A DNA stretch of 64,000 nucleotides, from assembly GCF_017875235.1 (NCBI RefSeq), contig NZ_JAGGMI010000003.1, positions 1 to 64,000 of the forward strand, given 5' to 3'. This DNA is from Asticcacaulis solisilvae (GTDB lineage: Bacteria > Pseudomonadota > Alphaproteobacteria > Caulobacterales > Caulobacteraceae). Of the stretch, positions 7,195 to 14,184 are shown piece after piece. The notes below the pieces were generated by a model. It was not told the origin of the DNA. It made no database searches and saw nothing but the letters and a program-made list of their open reading frames with translations. The position numbers and the translations under genes were made by a program. Position 1 is the stretch's first letter, and each line of letters starts with the position of its first letter.

Positions 7195-8337
7195 ATGGAT
7201 CACGTATCGTCATTGGCCCTGCTGCCGCGTTACCGCAAGCTCGAAGCCGGTGACCCCGCGCCGTGGTTCCGCCAGGCGGCGACCTGCCACCCGCAGTTCG
7301 ATTTTTCGTCGCTGGGCGGCCGCTATATCCTGCTGGGCTTCTTCGGCAGCGCCGGCGATGACACCGCCCAGGCGCAACTGAAGCTGATCGAAGCGCGCGC
7401 TTCACTTTTCGATGACGCCAATGTCTGCTTCTTCGGCGTCTCGGCCGATCCCACCGACCAGAGCGAGGGCCGGCTGAAGGAGGTCCTGCCAGGGCAAAGG
7501 CATTTCTGGGACTTCGACCGGACGATTTCCAAACTCTACGGCACCGCCGCCATCGGCGGCCAGGAGAACGCCTATCGCCGTTACTGGGTGCTGGTCGATC
7601 CGACCTTGCGCGTCATGAAGACCTGGCCGATGGAGCCCGACGCCGGCAATCTTGGCGCCATACTCGACATGATCGCCGCCCTGCCCCCGCCCGGCCGCTT
7701 CGCCGGTCCGGAGATCATGGCGCCCGTCCTCTACCTGCCGAACGTCGTCCCGCCGGAGCTGTGCCAGCAACTGATCGGCGCTTATGAGGCCGGCGCCCCC
7801 CAGGACAGCGGCTTCATGCGCGAGGAAGACGGCCTGACCAAGGTCGTCCACGACCATGGCTTCAAACGCCGGCGCGACTTCCTCATCGAGGACGAAGCCA
7901 CCATGCACGCCTTGCGGACGTGCGTGCACAAACGGATAAGGCCTGAAATCCTCAAGGCATTTCACTTCGACGTCACGCGCATGGAGCGCTACATCGTCGC
8001 CTGCTACACCGCCGAGGATGGCGGCCACTTCCGGCCGCACCGCGACAACACTACCAAGGGCACGGCCCACCGCAAGTTCGCCGTGTCGATCAACCTCAAC
8101 GCCGATTTCGACGGCGGCGACCTGACCTTCCCGGAATATGGCACGCGCAGCTTCCGGCCGCCGGTCGGCGGCGCGGTCGTGTTTTCCTGCTCACTGCTGC
8201 ACACGGTGTCGAAGGTGACGCGGGGACAGCGCTACGCCTTTCTGCCCTTCCTGTACGACGACGCGGCGGCCAAGCTGCGCGAAGCCAACAACGCCTTCCT
8301 CGACGGCTCTGTCACACCGTACGTTGAGGGTGAATAG
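7195..8337 (+). CDS. Fusion of degenerate peroxiredoxin-like domain and 2OG-Fe(II) dioxygenase
   Basis: A 380-residue protein. Residues 1-165 look like an AhpC/TSA thioredoxin fold (A-G-D-P-A-P-W-F, then Y-I-L-L-G-F-F-G-S-A). The position where a peroxidatic Cys would stand is filled by Gly-Ser-Ala-Gly, so the domain is probably not a peroxidase. Residues 170-370 are a prolyl-4-hydroxylase-like dioxygenase: iron ligands His282 and Asp284 (R-P-H-R-D-N), distal His336 (L-L-H-T-V), and Arg346 ten residues later for the 2-oxoglutarate carboxylate. The enzyme would hydroxylate an unknown protein or small molecule in the cytoplasm. There is no clear ribosome binding site before the ATG; the 120 nt upstream are AT-rich and may hold the promoter. 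The TadE/G-like gene starts 61 nt downstream. Confidence 0.82.
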   Translation: MDHVSSLALLPRYRKLEAGDPAPWFRQAATCHPQFDFSSLGGRYILLGFFGSAGDDTAQAQLKLIEARASLFDDANVCFFGVSADPTDQSEGRLKEVLPGQRHFWDFDRTISKLYGTAAIGGQENAYRRYWVLVDPTLRVMKTWPMEPDAGNLGAILDMIAALPPPGRFAGPEIMAPVLYLPNVVPPELCQQLIGAYEAGAPQDSGFMREEDGLTKVVHDHGFKRRRDFLIEDEATMHALRTCVHKRIRPEILKAFHFDVTRMERYIVACYTAEDGGHFRPHRDNTTKGTAHRKFAVSINLNADFDGGDLTFPEYGTRSFRPPVGGAVVFSCSLLHTVSKVTRGQRYAFLPFLYDDAAAKLREANNAFLDGSVTPYVEGE

Positions 8338-8398
8338 GTTCGGTTTCCGAAATCTTCACCGTTTTGCTGCTTTTCTGTCACAAACGACAAGAGAGTTA

Positions 8399-9619
8399 AT
8401 GCGTACGCTTACAGGCTTTGGAAAAGACAGGACGGGCAATGTCGCCACGGTGATGGCGCTGTGTGCCGTGCCGGTCCTGTTTGCGGCCTTCGGTGCGCTT
8501 GAGATGGTCAACACGCACGCGGAACGCGCCCGGCTTCAGGACGCGGTCGATGCCGGGGCTCTGGCTGGGGCCGGACGATTGTCGGTAGCGTCCACCACCG
8601 ACCAGGGACCTGTCGGCACGGCGATTGCCACCGCGCAACGCGCCATCACGGACGCCGGCATAAAATCCGATGTCCACTTCGTCGCCACGGTCGCCACCGA
8701 CCGTCAGTCGATCACGGTCGACGCGACGGCCGACCATAAGGCCATTGCCGGCTTCATGGGCTTCGGCGACGCACAAATCAAGGTCACCGCCACCGCCGAA
8801 AACCTGGGCTCGGTCCCCTTGTGCGTGCTTCAGACCGCCAGCAAGGGCAAGGGCGGGATCGACATCAACGATCAGGCGCGCGTCCGCGCCACGGGCTGCG
8901 CCATCCACGCCAATACGAACGTGACCGTCAAGTCGGGCGCCATGATCCAGGCCACCAAGACCCAGGCGGTGGGCACGGTCACCGGCCCTGTGTCACCTCA
9001 GGGCAATGCCGGCGCCATGGCCATCCCCGACCCCTTCGCTGCGATGAACCTGAACCCCTCGACGGAATGCGAAGGCAAGCCTAAAAAGATCAAGGAAGAA
9101 AAGGGCACGACCATCTTCCTCCCGGCGGGCGTCCACTGCGAACACTACATCGTCGACCAGGACGCCACCCTGGTCCTGCAACCGGGCGAACACTGGTTCA
9201 TGGACGACCTGGAAGCGAAGAAAAACGCCACTCTTCGCGGCGACGACGTGACTCTGATCTTCGGCTCGACCAAGAAAATCACCTTCGCCGACCGTGCGGT
9301 CGTGCAATTGGGCGCGCGCAGGTCAGGCCCATTCGCCGGCTTCCTGCTGGTGACGACGCGCGATAATACCCAATCGTTCAGCATCGCTTCGGACCACGTC
9401 TCGAAGCTTCTCGGCACCATCTACATTCCGGGCGCCGAGCTGAAGGTCTCGACTGCCGGCAATGTCGCGCAGGACTCGGCGTGGAGCATCATCGTCGCCG
9501 ACACGATTACGGTCGAGAAGAACCCGGTGCTGGTGATCAACAGCGGCTATGGCGGTTCGGGCGTGCCGGTACCCGACGGCGTCGGCCCGAGACGCAACAA
9601 CGCGACCCTGTCGAAATAG
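8399..9619 (+). CDS. TadE/G-like (Flp pilus assembly type) membrane-anchored protein
   Basis: A 406-residue protein. The N-terminus reads G-F-G-K-D-R-T-G-N-V-A-T-V-M-A-L, the start pattern of Tad pilus TadE/TadG-like proteins (a D-R-x-G-N-V/A box followed by a hydrophobic helix of residues 12-35), then A-R-L-Q-D-A-V-D-A-G-A-L-A-G-A of the same family. The remainder (about 150-390) is beta-rich with repeats such as G-G-I-D-I-N-D-Q-A-R-V and L-P-A-G-V-H-C, suggesting an extracytoplasmic beta-helix domain. The ATG at 8399 (GAGAG upstream) is preferred over the upstream frame that overlaps the previous gene. No tad operon (cpaA-F) is in the window, so this is an orphan. Confidence 0.78.
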   Translation: MRTLTGFGKDRTGNVATVMALCAVPVLFAAFGALEMVNTHAERARLQDAVDAGALAGAGRLSVASTTDQGPVGTAIATAQRAITDAGIKSDVHFVATVATDRQSITVDATADHKAIAGFMGFGDAQIKVTATAENLGSVPLCVLQTASKGKGGIDINDQARVRATGCAIHANTNVTVKSGAMIQATKTQAVGTVTGPVSPQGNAGAMAIPDPFAAMNLNPSTECEGKPKKIKEEKGTTIFLPAGVHCEHYIVDQDATLVLQPGEHWFMDDLEAKKNATLRGDDVTLIFGSTKKITFADRAVVQLGARRSGPFAGFLLVTTRDNTQSFSIASDHVSKLLGTIYIPGAELKVSTAGNVAQDSAWSIIVADTITVEKNPVLVINSGYGGSGVPVPDGVGPRRNNATLSK

Positions 9620-9652
9620 CAGTCTACGACAACCGTGGACCGCGCCAGCCCG

Positions 9653-10027
9653 TCAGGACGTGGCCAGCCGCGCGTGCATGGTGGTGAACAGGGCCATCAG
9701 GTTGCGGAAATCGACGCCCTTGACGAAGAAGGCGTGGCAGCCGGCCGCTTTCGCCTTCTGGCGCAGGGCGGTGTCGGAAAAGGCGGTGTGGGCGACGACG
9801 GTCGCCTGGGCTGTTTCCGCATCGGCGCGTACTGTCCGGCAGACTTCGGTGCCGTCCATGTCAGGCAGTTCCATGTCCACGACCACGAGATCGGGCTGGA
9901 TGGCGCGCGCCGTGGCAATGGCGTCGCGGCCATTGTGACAGACGCGGGCTTCGTCGCCCTGCTCTTCGGCGACCCACATCAGGGTCTGGGCCAGCATCTG
10001 GTCATCTTCGACAATCAGCACGCGCAT
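9653..10027 (-). CDS. Stand-alone response-regulator receiver domain (CheY-like)
   Basis: A 124-residue single-domain protein. The acidic pocket is Glu7-Asp8-Asp9, the phosphoacceptor Asp51 (V-V-V-D-M-E-L-P-D-M-D-G), the switch Thr81 (A-H-T-A) and the conserved Lys103 (F-F-V-K-G), so all functional residues are present. The tail after residue 105 is short and no output domain follows. It would relay phosphate or bind a partner directly. No histidine kinase gene is adjacent. It converges with the TadE/G-like gene with a 33-nt gap. Confidence 0.88.
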   Translation of the reverse strand: MRVLIVEDDQMLAQTLMWVAEEQGDEARVCHNGRDAIATARAIQPDLVVVDMELPDMDGTEVCRTVRADAETAQATVVAHTAFSDTALRQKAKAAGCHAFFVKGVDFRNLMALFTTMHARLATS

Positions 10028-10033
10028 AAGCAA

Positions 10034-10396
10034 AAGTCCCCTTGTGGCGATTCGCTTTCAAGGTAGCCATATGCCCGTAAGTTTGCAGCGCCGCGCGTCC
10101 GCCACTTTATAGCGAAGCCCTAAGCGCCGAATATTCGGATATTTTATGAAATATACCGGCGGTCTTATTTCCGGATAACGGGAATATTTTTAGCTTGTCC
10201 TGACAACGGTTTGCAAGGCGCGAGCAAATGCTTATGGCCGCGCCACCATCACCACATCGCGTCTTTACGGCGGACCGTCCGATGATGGCGATGCGTCCCG
10301 ACTCTGGTGACGCTTCCTCACTGGCGGCCCGGGTCTTTAGCCCCCCTCAGCATCCGGGCCGCCAGCTGAGACGCTCAAGTTAATCGAGGAACCGAC
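10034..10396. other. AT-rich intergenic region with palindromes
   Basis: This stretch of roughly 360 nt holds no recognisable gene. It contains the perfect palindrome CCGAATATTCGG at 10127-10138 and the dyad TTGTC-CT-GACAA at 10195-10206, in an AT-rich block (10105-10205) that contrasts with the local GC-rich DNA. It probably carries the promoters of the receiver gene (minus) and of the small-protein pair (plus). Confidence 0.5.
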
Positions 10397-10504
10397 GTGG
10401 CCGACGCCCTGACACCCGACCTGACCGCATGGCTCGATTGTGCCTGGCTGGTCGGCGCCGCCATGCTGGCCACGGCCAGCCGCTTCATCGAACCGAGAGA
10501 GTAA
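10397..10504 (+). CDS. Predicted 35-residue membrane micro-protein
   Basis: GTG start with GAGGA six nt upstream. The 35-residue product begins (M)ADALTPDLTAW and has a central hydrophobic stretch L-D-C-A-W-L-V-G-A-A-M-L-A-T-A (about residues 13-27), enough for one membrane helix, then a charged end R-F-I-E-P-R-E. The stop codon is 3 nt before the start of the next small gene, whose ribosome binding site (GAGAGAG) lies in this gene's last codons, indicating coupled translation. Family unknown. Confidence 0.5.
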   Translation: MADALTPDLTAWLDCAWLVGAAMLATASRFIEPRE

Positions 10505-10507
10505 CGC

Positions 10508-10786
10508 GTGCGCGCCGGAGCCGGGACCGCCTACGGACTTATGGACCCGCCTGAGGCGGCGATCGCCGCGCCTCAGGACGATTTCGCCGACAGCCCCGAA
10601 GCCATCGCGCGCGGCCAGCGTTACCTGGCGTGGTCTGCGGGCGCGGCCTTGAGCTTCGTCCTGGCCGCGACGGTGAGCGTGCACGTCGCCCGTGAGAAAC
10701 ACGAACGCGCGGTTTATGCATCGAACCAGAACGCGGTCATGCTGGCGATCGGCAGCGGCATGGCGCAGCCGTTTCCGATGCCCTGA
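10508..10786 (+). CDS. Small single-pass membrane protein
   Basis: A 92-residue product from GTG 10508 with GAGAGAG upstream (an in-frame ATG at residue 12 is the alternative start). A hydrophilic N-terminal half (D-P-P-E-A-A-I-A-A-P-Q-D-D-F) precedes one transmembrane helix near residues 40-60 (W-S-A-G-A-A-L-S-F-V-L-A-A-T-V), then a basic segment (R-E-K-H-E-R) and a short tail. It is coupled to the 35-residue gene before it. I do not recognise the family. The pair resembles small regulatory or chaperone-like membrane subunits. Confidence 0.55.
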   Translation: MRAGAGTAYGLMDPPEAAIAAPQDDFADSPEAIARGQRYLAWSAGAALSFVLAATVSVHVAREKHERAVYASNQNAVMLAIGSGMAQPFPMP

Positions 10787-10799
10787 GGGGATTGCAGAA

Positions 10800-10985
10800 G
10801 TACCCCTCCCCCTTCGGCGTCCCTCTCCCCAGTGCGTGGGGAGGAGGGAGTGTGCGGCCCCGCTTCAGGCGAAACGCTTCCCTGAATACAGAAGGTGGCT
10901 CCCCACCTCCCCATGCCAATGGGGAGGTGGCGCGGCGCGTCTGAAGGACGAACGTCCTGAGGACATAGCCGTGACGGAGGGGTAA
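10800..10985. repeat. Dispersed repeat family B, copy 1
   Basis: Pattern ACCCCTCC...CCCTCTCCCC...GGGGAGGAGGG, then CACCTCCCCAT...ATGGGGAGGTGG and finally GACGGAGGGGTA. The same blocks in the same arrangement recur at 28337-28470, 28522-28640 and 53358-53505. Strongly foldable, non-coding, always between genes. Confidence 0.75.
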
Positions 10986-11113
10986 ATCCGCTCTATCCGC
11001 GAACCTTGGAACGGGCCATAGGGCACCACCAAAAAAAAATTGATGGCCTTGTCGATCCGGCGTATCGCCGTTCGTTGTCCTGATATCAGCCACTCAGAAA
11101 CAGGACCATCGCC

Positions 11114-12040
11114 ATGCTGAAATCCATCCTCCCCTTCGGCTTCGCCGCGCTCTTCATGGCCGCGGCGGTCACCACCCCCGCCATCGCCGCCCCCGCCGAG
11201 GCCACGCAGGCCGCCGTCAAGGCCGGCTACAAGCAGATCAACGGCATCAACTACTACTATGAGATCCACGGCCAGGGCGAGCCGCTCCTGCTGCTGCATG
11301 GCGGCCTCGGCTCGATCGACATGTTCGATCCCATCCTGCCGCTTCTGACCCAAAGCCGCCAGGTCATCGCCGTCGACCTGCAGGGCCACGGCCGCACCGC
11401 CCTCGGTGACCGGGCCATCAATCCTGCGGACATCGGCAGGGACATGGCCGAGCTGACCAAGGCGCTCGGCTACAAGCAGGTCGACGTGCTGGGCTATTCC
11501 TTCGGCGGCATGACGGCGGTCAACATGGCCGCCCATGCGCCGCAAAGCGTCCGCCGGCTGGTGGTCGTGTCAGCCCCGTTCAGCCGCGAAGGCTTCTTCG
11601 CCGAGATGCTGCCGCAACAGGCGCAGGTCTCGGCGGCCATGGCGCCCTTTATGAAGGACACGCCGATGTACACGACCTACGCCGCCGTCGCCCCCAGGCC
11701 CGAGGACTTCCCGAAGCTGCTCGACGCCATGGGCGCGATGATGCGCGAACCCTATGACTATACTCCCGCCGTCCGGGCGCTCAACATGCCTGTCATGCTG
11801 ATCTACGGCGACAGCGACATGGTCCGCCCGGAGCACGTCGTCGACTTCTACAAGATGCTGGGCGGCGGCCTTATGGACGCTGGCTGGCAGCGCGAACACA
11901 TGGCGAAGAACCGCCTGGCCATCGTGCCCGACCTGACGCACTACGAGATGTTCCTGGCGCCGCAGGTTTTCACGACCGCCATGCCGTTTCTCAACGGCGA
12001 AAGCGGTGCGAAAAGCTGGGCGGGGGCGGTGACAAAGTAG
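11114..12040 (+). CDS. Secreted alpha/beta-hydrolase
   Basis: A 308-residue protein with a signal peptide (residues 1-25, cleavage after A-I-A-A). The alpha/beta-hydrolase fold shows the oxyanion H-G-G-L-G motif, nucleophile Ser129 (G-Y-S-F-G-G), an acid at Asp233 or Asp235 (I-Y-G-D-S-D) and His276 (L-T-H-Y-E). It is closest in pattern to esterase/epoxide-hydrolase-like or haloperoxidase-like members. The substrate is unknown. AGGA precedes the ATG. It stands alone between a family B repeat and a family A repeat. Confidence 0.85.
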   Translation: MLKSILPFGFAALFMAAAVTTPAIAAPAEATQAAVKAGYKQINGINYYYEIHGQGEPLLLLHGGLGSIDMFDPILPLLTQSRQVIAVDLQGHGRTALGDRAINPADIGRDMAELTKALGYKQVDVLGYSFGGMTAVNMAAHAPQSVRRLVVVSAPFSREGFFAEMLPQQAQVSAAMAPFMKDTPMYTTYAAVAPRPEDFPKLLDAMGAMMREPYDYTPAVRALNMPVMLIYGDSDMVRPEHVVDFYKMLGGGLMDAGWQREHMAKNRLAIVPDLTHYEMFLAPQVFTTAMPFLNGESGAKSWAGAVTK

Positions 12041-12052
12041 AAACCAACTGGT

Positions 12053-12167
12053 TAGAGCGATATGGCGAAAAGTGCCAAGAAGCGTCTTTGGGGTTTTCGC
12101 CTTAATATCGCGACAAAACAAAAACTTAGATCGGTATGATGTTTCCACTTAAAATCATACCGATCTA
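12053..12167. repeat. Dispersed repeat family A, copy 2 (two-hairpin form)
   Basis: The unit runs from TAGAGCGATATGGCGAAAA to ATACCGATCTA. Hairpin 1 pairs GCGATATGGCGAAAA with TTTTCGCCTTAATATCGC. Hairpin 2 pairs AGATCGGTATGAT with ATCATACCGATCT around TTTCCACTTAA. The linker is ACAAAACAAAAACT. Copies lie at 17698, 20917, 37262 and 39729, with a reduced form at 523. Confidence 0.88.
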
Positions 12168-12246
12168 GAACTGGCCCCCGGACGCCGGCTTGAACACCGG
12201 CCGGCGATCCCAGCGGCCCGAGGCGTCGTGTCCAGAACTGAGCGTC

Positions 12247-13008
12247 CTAGATCGCCCCGGTCGAAAAGGTCTTGCGCATCGCCGGCCTAAGGGACGGATC
12301 GAAATATCCTTCCATCCGATTGAAACAGGTGCCGCCACGCACCGGAGATTCGGCAACAAGGTTCACGCTGTAATGTTTCTCCACACCCGCCGCCTGGACG
12401 AGTGTGTCGAAGCGCAGGATGGCGGCCATCAGGTGCGGATTGCGGAAATCACTGTCCGCCATGTCGAAGGGCGATAGCGTGGTCCCGTCGCGGAAGGTCA
12501 GCCTGTAGGACGGCACGGCCCAGCCCGGCCGCCGCTTTGCCAGACGCATGCGCTCATGGCAGCCGACCTCGACGCTGACGACGTCCGAGGCGCGATACTC
12601 CCGGATGTCGAGGCCGCTTAAAGGCGAACGCAGCGCGATGCGGTCGTCGTAAATGGCATAGCCGGTATAGAGGTCGCGTCCGACCAGGAGCAGCAGATAG
12701 ACGGCCGGCAGGATCAGCGGCACCCACGGATATTTGCGGACGAATTTGTAGATGCCGTCATAGGTCTGGGAGACGATGTACCAGACGATATAGATCACAA
12801 AGCCGATGACGAAGGTCTCCCAGGCGCTGAGGTGCACCCAGCGGTGCCAGTAGCCATAGCCCTTGTCGCGCAAAGCCTTTTCGAACAGCGATGGCAGCCA
12901 CCAGAAGGCTTCCTCGTGGGCGAAAACGTAGAAGACGGCGATGATCAGCAGCACGCCAACGACGGCCGATGCGATGGGCGTGGGTGACAATCTGTTGACG
13001 CGGCTCAT
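12247..13008 (-). CDS. Membrane protein of unknown function
   Basis: A 253-residue protein with hydrophobic segments near residues 12-30, 62-80 and 93-112 (I-A-S-A-V-V-G-V-L-L, F-V-I-G-F-V-I-Y-I, L-I-L-P-A-V-Y-L-L-L). A soluble C-terminal half follows, with a PH-like or DUF-type pattern (Y-A-I-Y-D-D-R-I-A-L-R, then S-Y-R-L-T-F-R-D-G-T). ATG 13008 has GAGGGG and GAGGGG-type purine upstream. It lies 61 nt after the EamA transporter gene in the same direction. I do not recognise a function. Confidence 0.6.
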   Translation of the reverse strand: MSRVNRLSPTPIASAVVGVLLIIAVFYVFAHEEAFWWLPSLFEKALRDKGYGYWHRWVHLSAWETFVIGFVIYIVWYIVSQTYDGIYKFVRKYPWVPLILPAVYLLLLVGRDLYTGYAIYDDRIALRSPLSGLDIREYRASDVVSVEVGCHERMRLAKRRPGWAVPSYRLTFRDGTTLSPFDMADSDFRNPHLMAAILRFDTLVQAAGVEKHYSVNLVAESPVRGGTCFNRMEGYFDPSLRPAMRKTFSTGAI

Positions 13009-13069
13009 CTTCACCCCTCCCCTCGTTTCCGGGAGGGTATGCCCGATCCGCCCTGCGCGCAAGCGATGG

Positions 13070-13987
13070 TTAACGCGGCTTTTCCGCCCCGTGCAGCGAG
13101 ATGAAGGCCGCCGTCAGCATGACCGCCATGCCGATCCAGCTCAGCCATTCAATGCGCTCGCCCAGGACCACCGCGCCGGCGATGACGGCGATGGCCGGCG
13201 AGACAAAGGCGAAATTGCCGGACTTGGAGGCGCCCAGGTCGCGCAGCAGCTGCATATAGAGCGCGAAGGCGATCAGCGAACCGAACAGCATCAGGTACAG
13301 CCAGCCCATCCACGCCCGGAAGCCCCAAGTGAGGTCGAGCGCCGCCACCGCGCCAGGCTCGAACCCCAGCGACACGCCAAGCAGGATCGCGCCGCCGATC
13401 AGCGTCGTCAGTCCGGAAAGAAGCGTGGTCGAATAGATTTTCAGCAACGGCTTGGCGATGACCGAGCCGAAGGCATAGGTAAAGGCCGCCGAAGCGGTCA
13501 CAAGCCCGCCGATGATCCGCATGCCGCCGCTACCCGCCGCCGTCAGGCGGCTAAGGTCGGGCAGGAACATGATGACAACGCCCGCTACGCCCAGGATCAG
13601 GGCGAAGATCTTGCGCGGCGTCGCCTCTTCCTGGCGCATGGCAACGGCGCAGACCAGCAGCGCCACCGGCGTCAGCGACATGTCGATCACCGCCGCCAGG
13701 CCGGATTCGATGAACTGCATGGCCCAGAACAACGGCCCGTAGCACAGGACGATCATGAACAGGGTCGCAACCAGCAGCCGGCCGGCGTCGGCGCGGCGAA
13801 ACGGAAGGTCCCCGTTGCGCGGCCAGCTTACGGCGGTCATGATCAGCCCCGCCACGACAAAGCGCGTCCCGGCCATGAACAGCGGCGGCATGGTCTCAAG
13901 CGCGACCTTGGTCGCCAGCCACGTCGTTCCCCAGATGAAGCACAGGATCGCGAAGGCCGTCAGCGGGCGGTTGTCGAAGAGTTTCAT
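13070..13987 (-). CDS. EamA/DMT-superfamily transporter
   Basis: A 305-residue inner membrane protein with about ten hydrophobic segments in two homologous halves, the layout of the drug/metabolite transporter superfamily. The start pattern F-A-I-L-C-F-I-W-G-T-T-W-L-A-T-K is diagnostic of the first EamA domain. These proteins export amino acids, nucleosides or drugs. ATG 13987 lies at the canonical N-terminus; a TTG ten codons earlier is possible, and neither has a strong ribosome binding site. The gene is divergent from the GH42 gene. Confidence 0.82.
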   Translation of the reverse strand: MKLFDNRPLTAFAILCFIWGTTWLATKVALETMPPLFMAGTRFVVAGLIMTAVSWPRNGDLPFRRADAGRLLVATLFMIVLCYGPLFWAMQFIESGLAAVIDMSLTPVALLVCAVAMRQEEATPRKIFALILGVAGVVIMFLPDLSRLTAAGSGGMRIIGGLVTASAAFTYAFGSVIAKPLLKIYSTTLLSGLTTLIGGAILLGVSLGFEPGAVAALDLTWGFRAWMGWLYLMLFGSLIAFALYMQLLRDLGASKSGNFAFVSPAIAVIAGAVVLGERIEWLSWIGMAVMLTAAFISLHGAEKPR

Positions 13988-14114
13988 GGCGAAGCCATGC
14001 CGGATTATCGGCACCAAGAAAAGCCGCCCGCCGTCGCCAATGCAAGAATGGCAGGATTTGTACGCTCGCTGACAGCTTTAGCCCTGAAGTCCCAGCGTTT
14101 CAGCGGCTTGCAAA

Positions 14115-14127
14115 ATAGTCTGACAAA
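14115..14127. promoter_or_regulatory. Putative operator, GH42 promoter
   Basis: ATAGTC-T-GACAAA is an imperfect dyad 58 nt before the GH42 start. It matches 16 of 18 positions with ATAGTC-A-GACAAT before the GH31 gene (34193), including the flanking TGCG. A related box stands before GH27 (31504). Shared regulator is inference. Confidence 0.45.
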
Positions 14128-14184
14128 TGCGACGGTCGCGGCAAAACGCGTGGCGCCGCCATATCGAACATCGGGAAGAAACGG

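Noticed and set aside
10337-10702. 121-codon minus-strand frame opposite the small-protein pair
   Set aside because: Arg/Gly-rich without start signals; the plus strand has ribosome binding sites and membrane helices.
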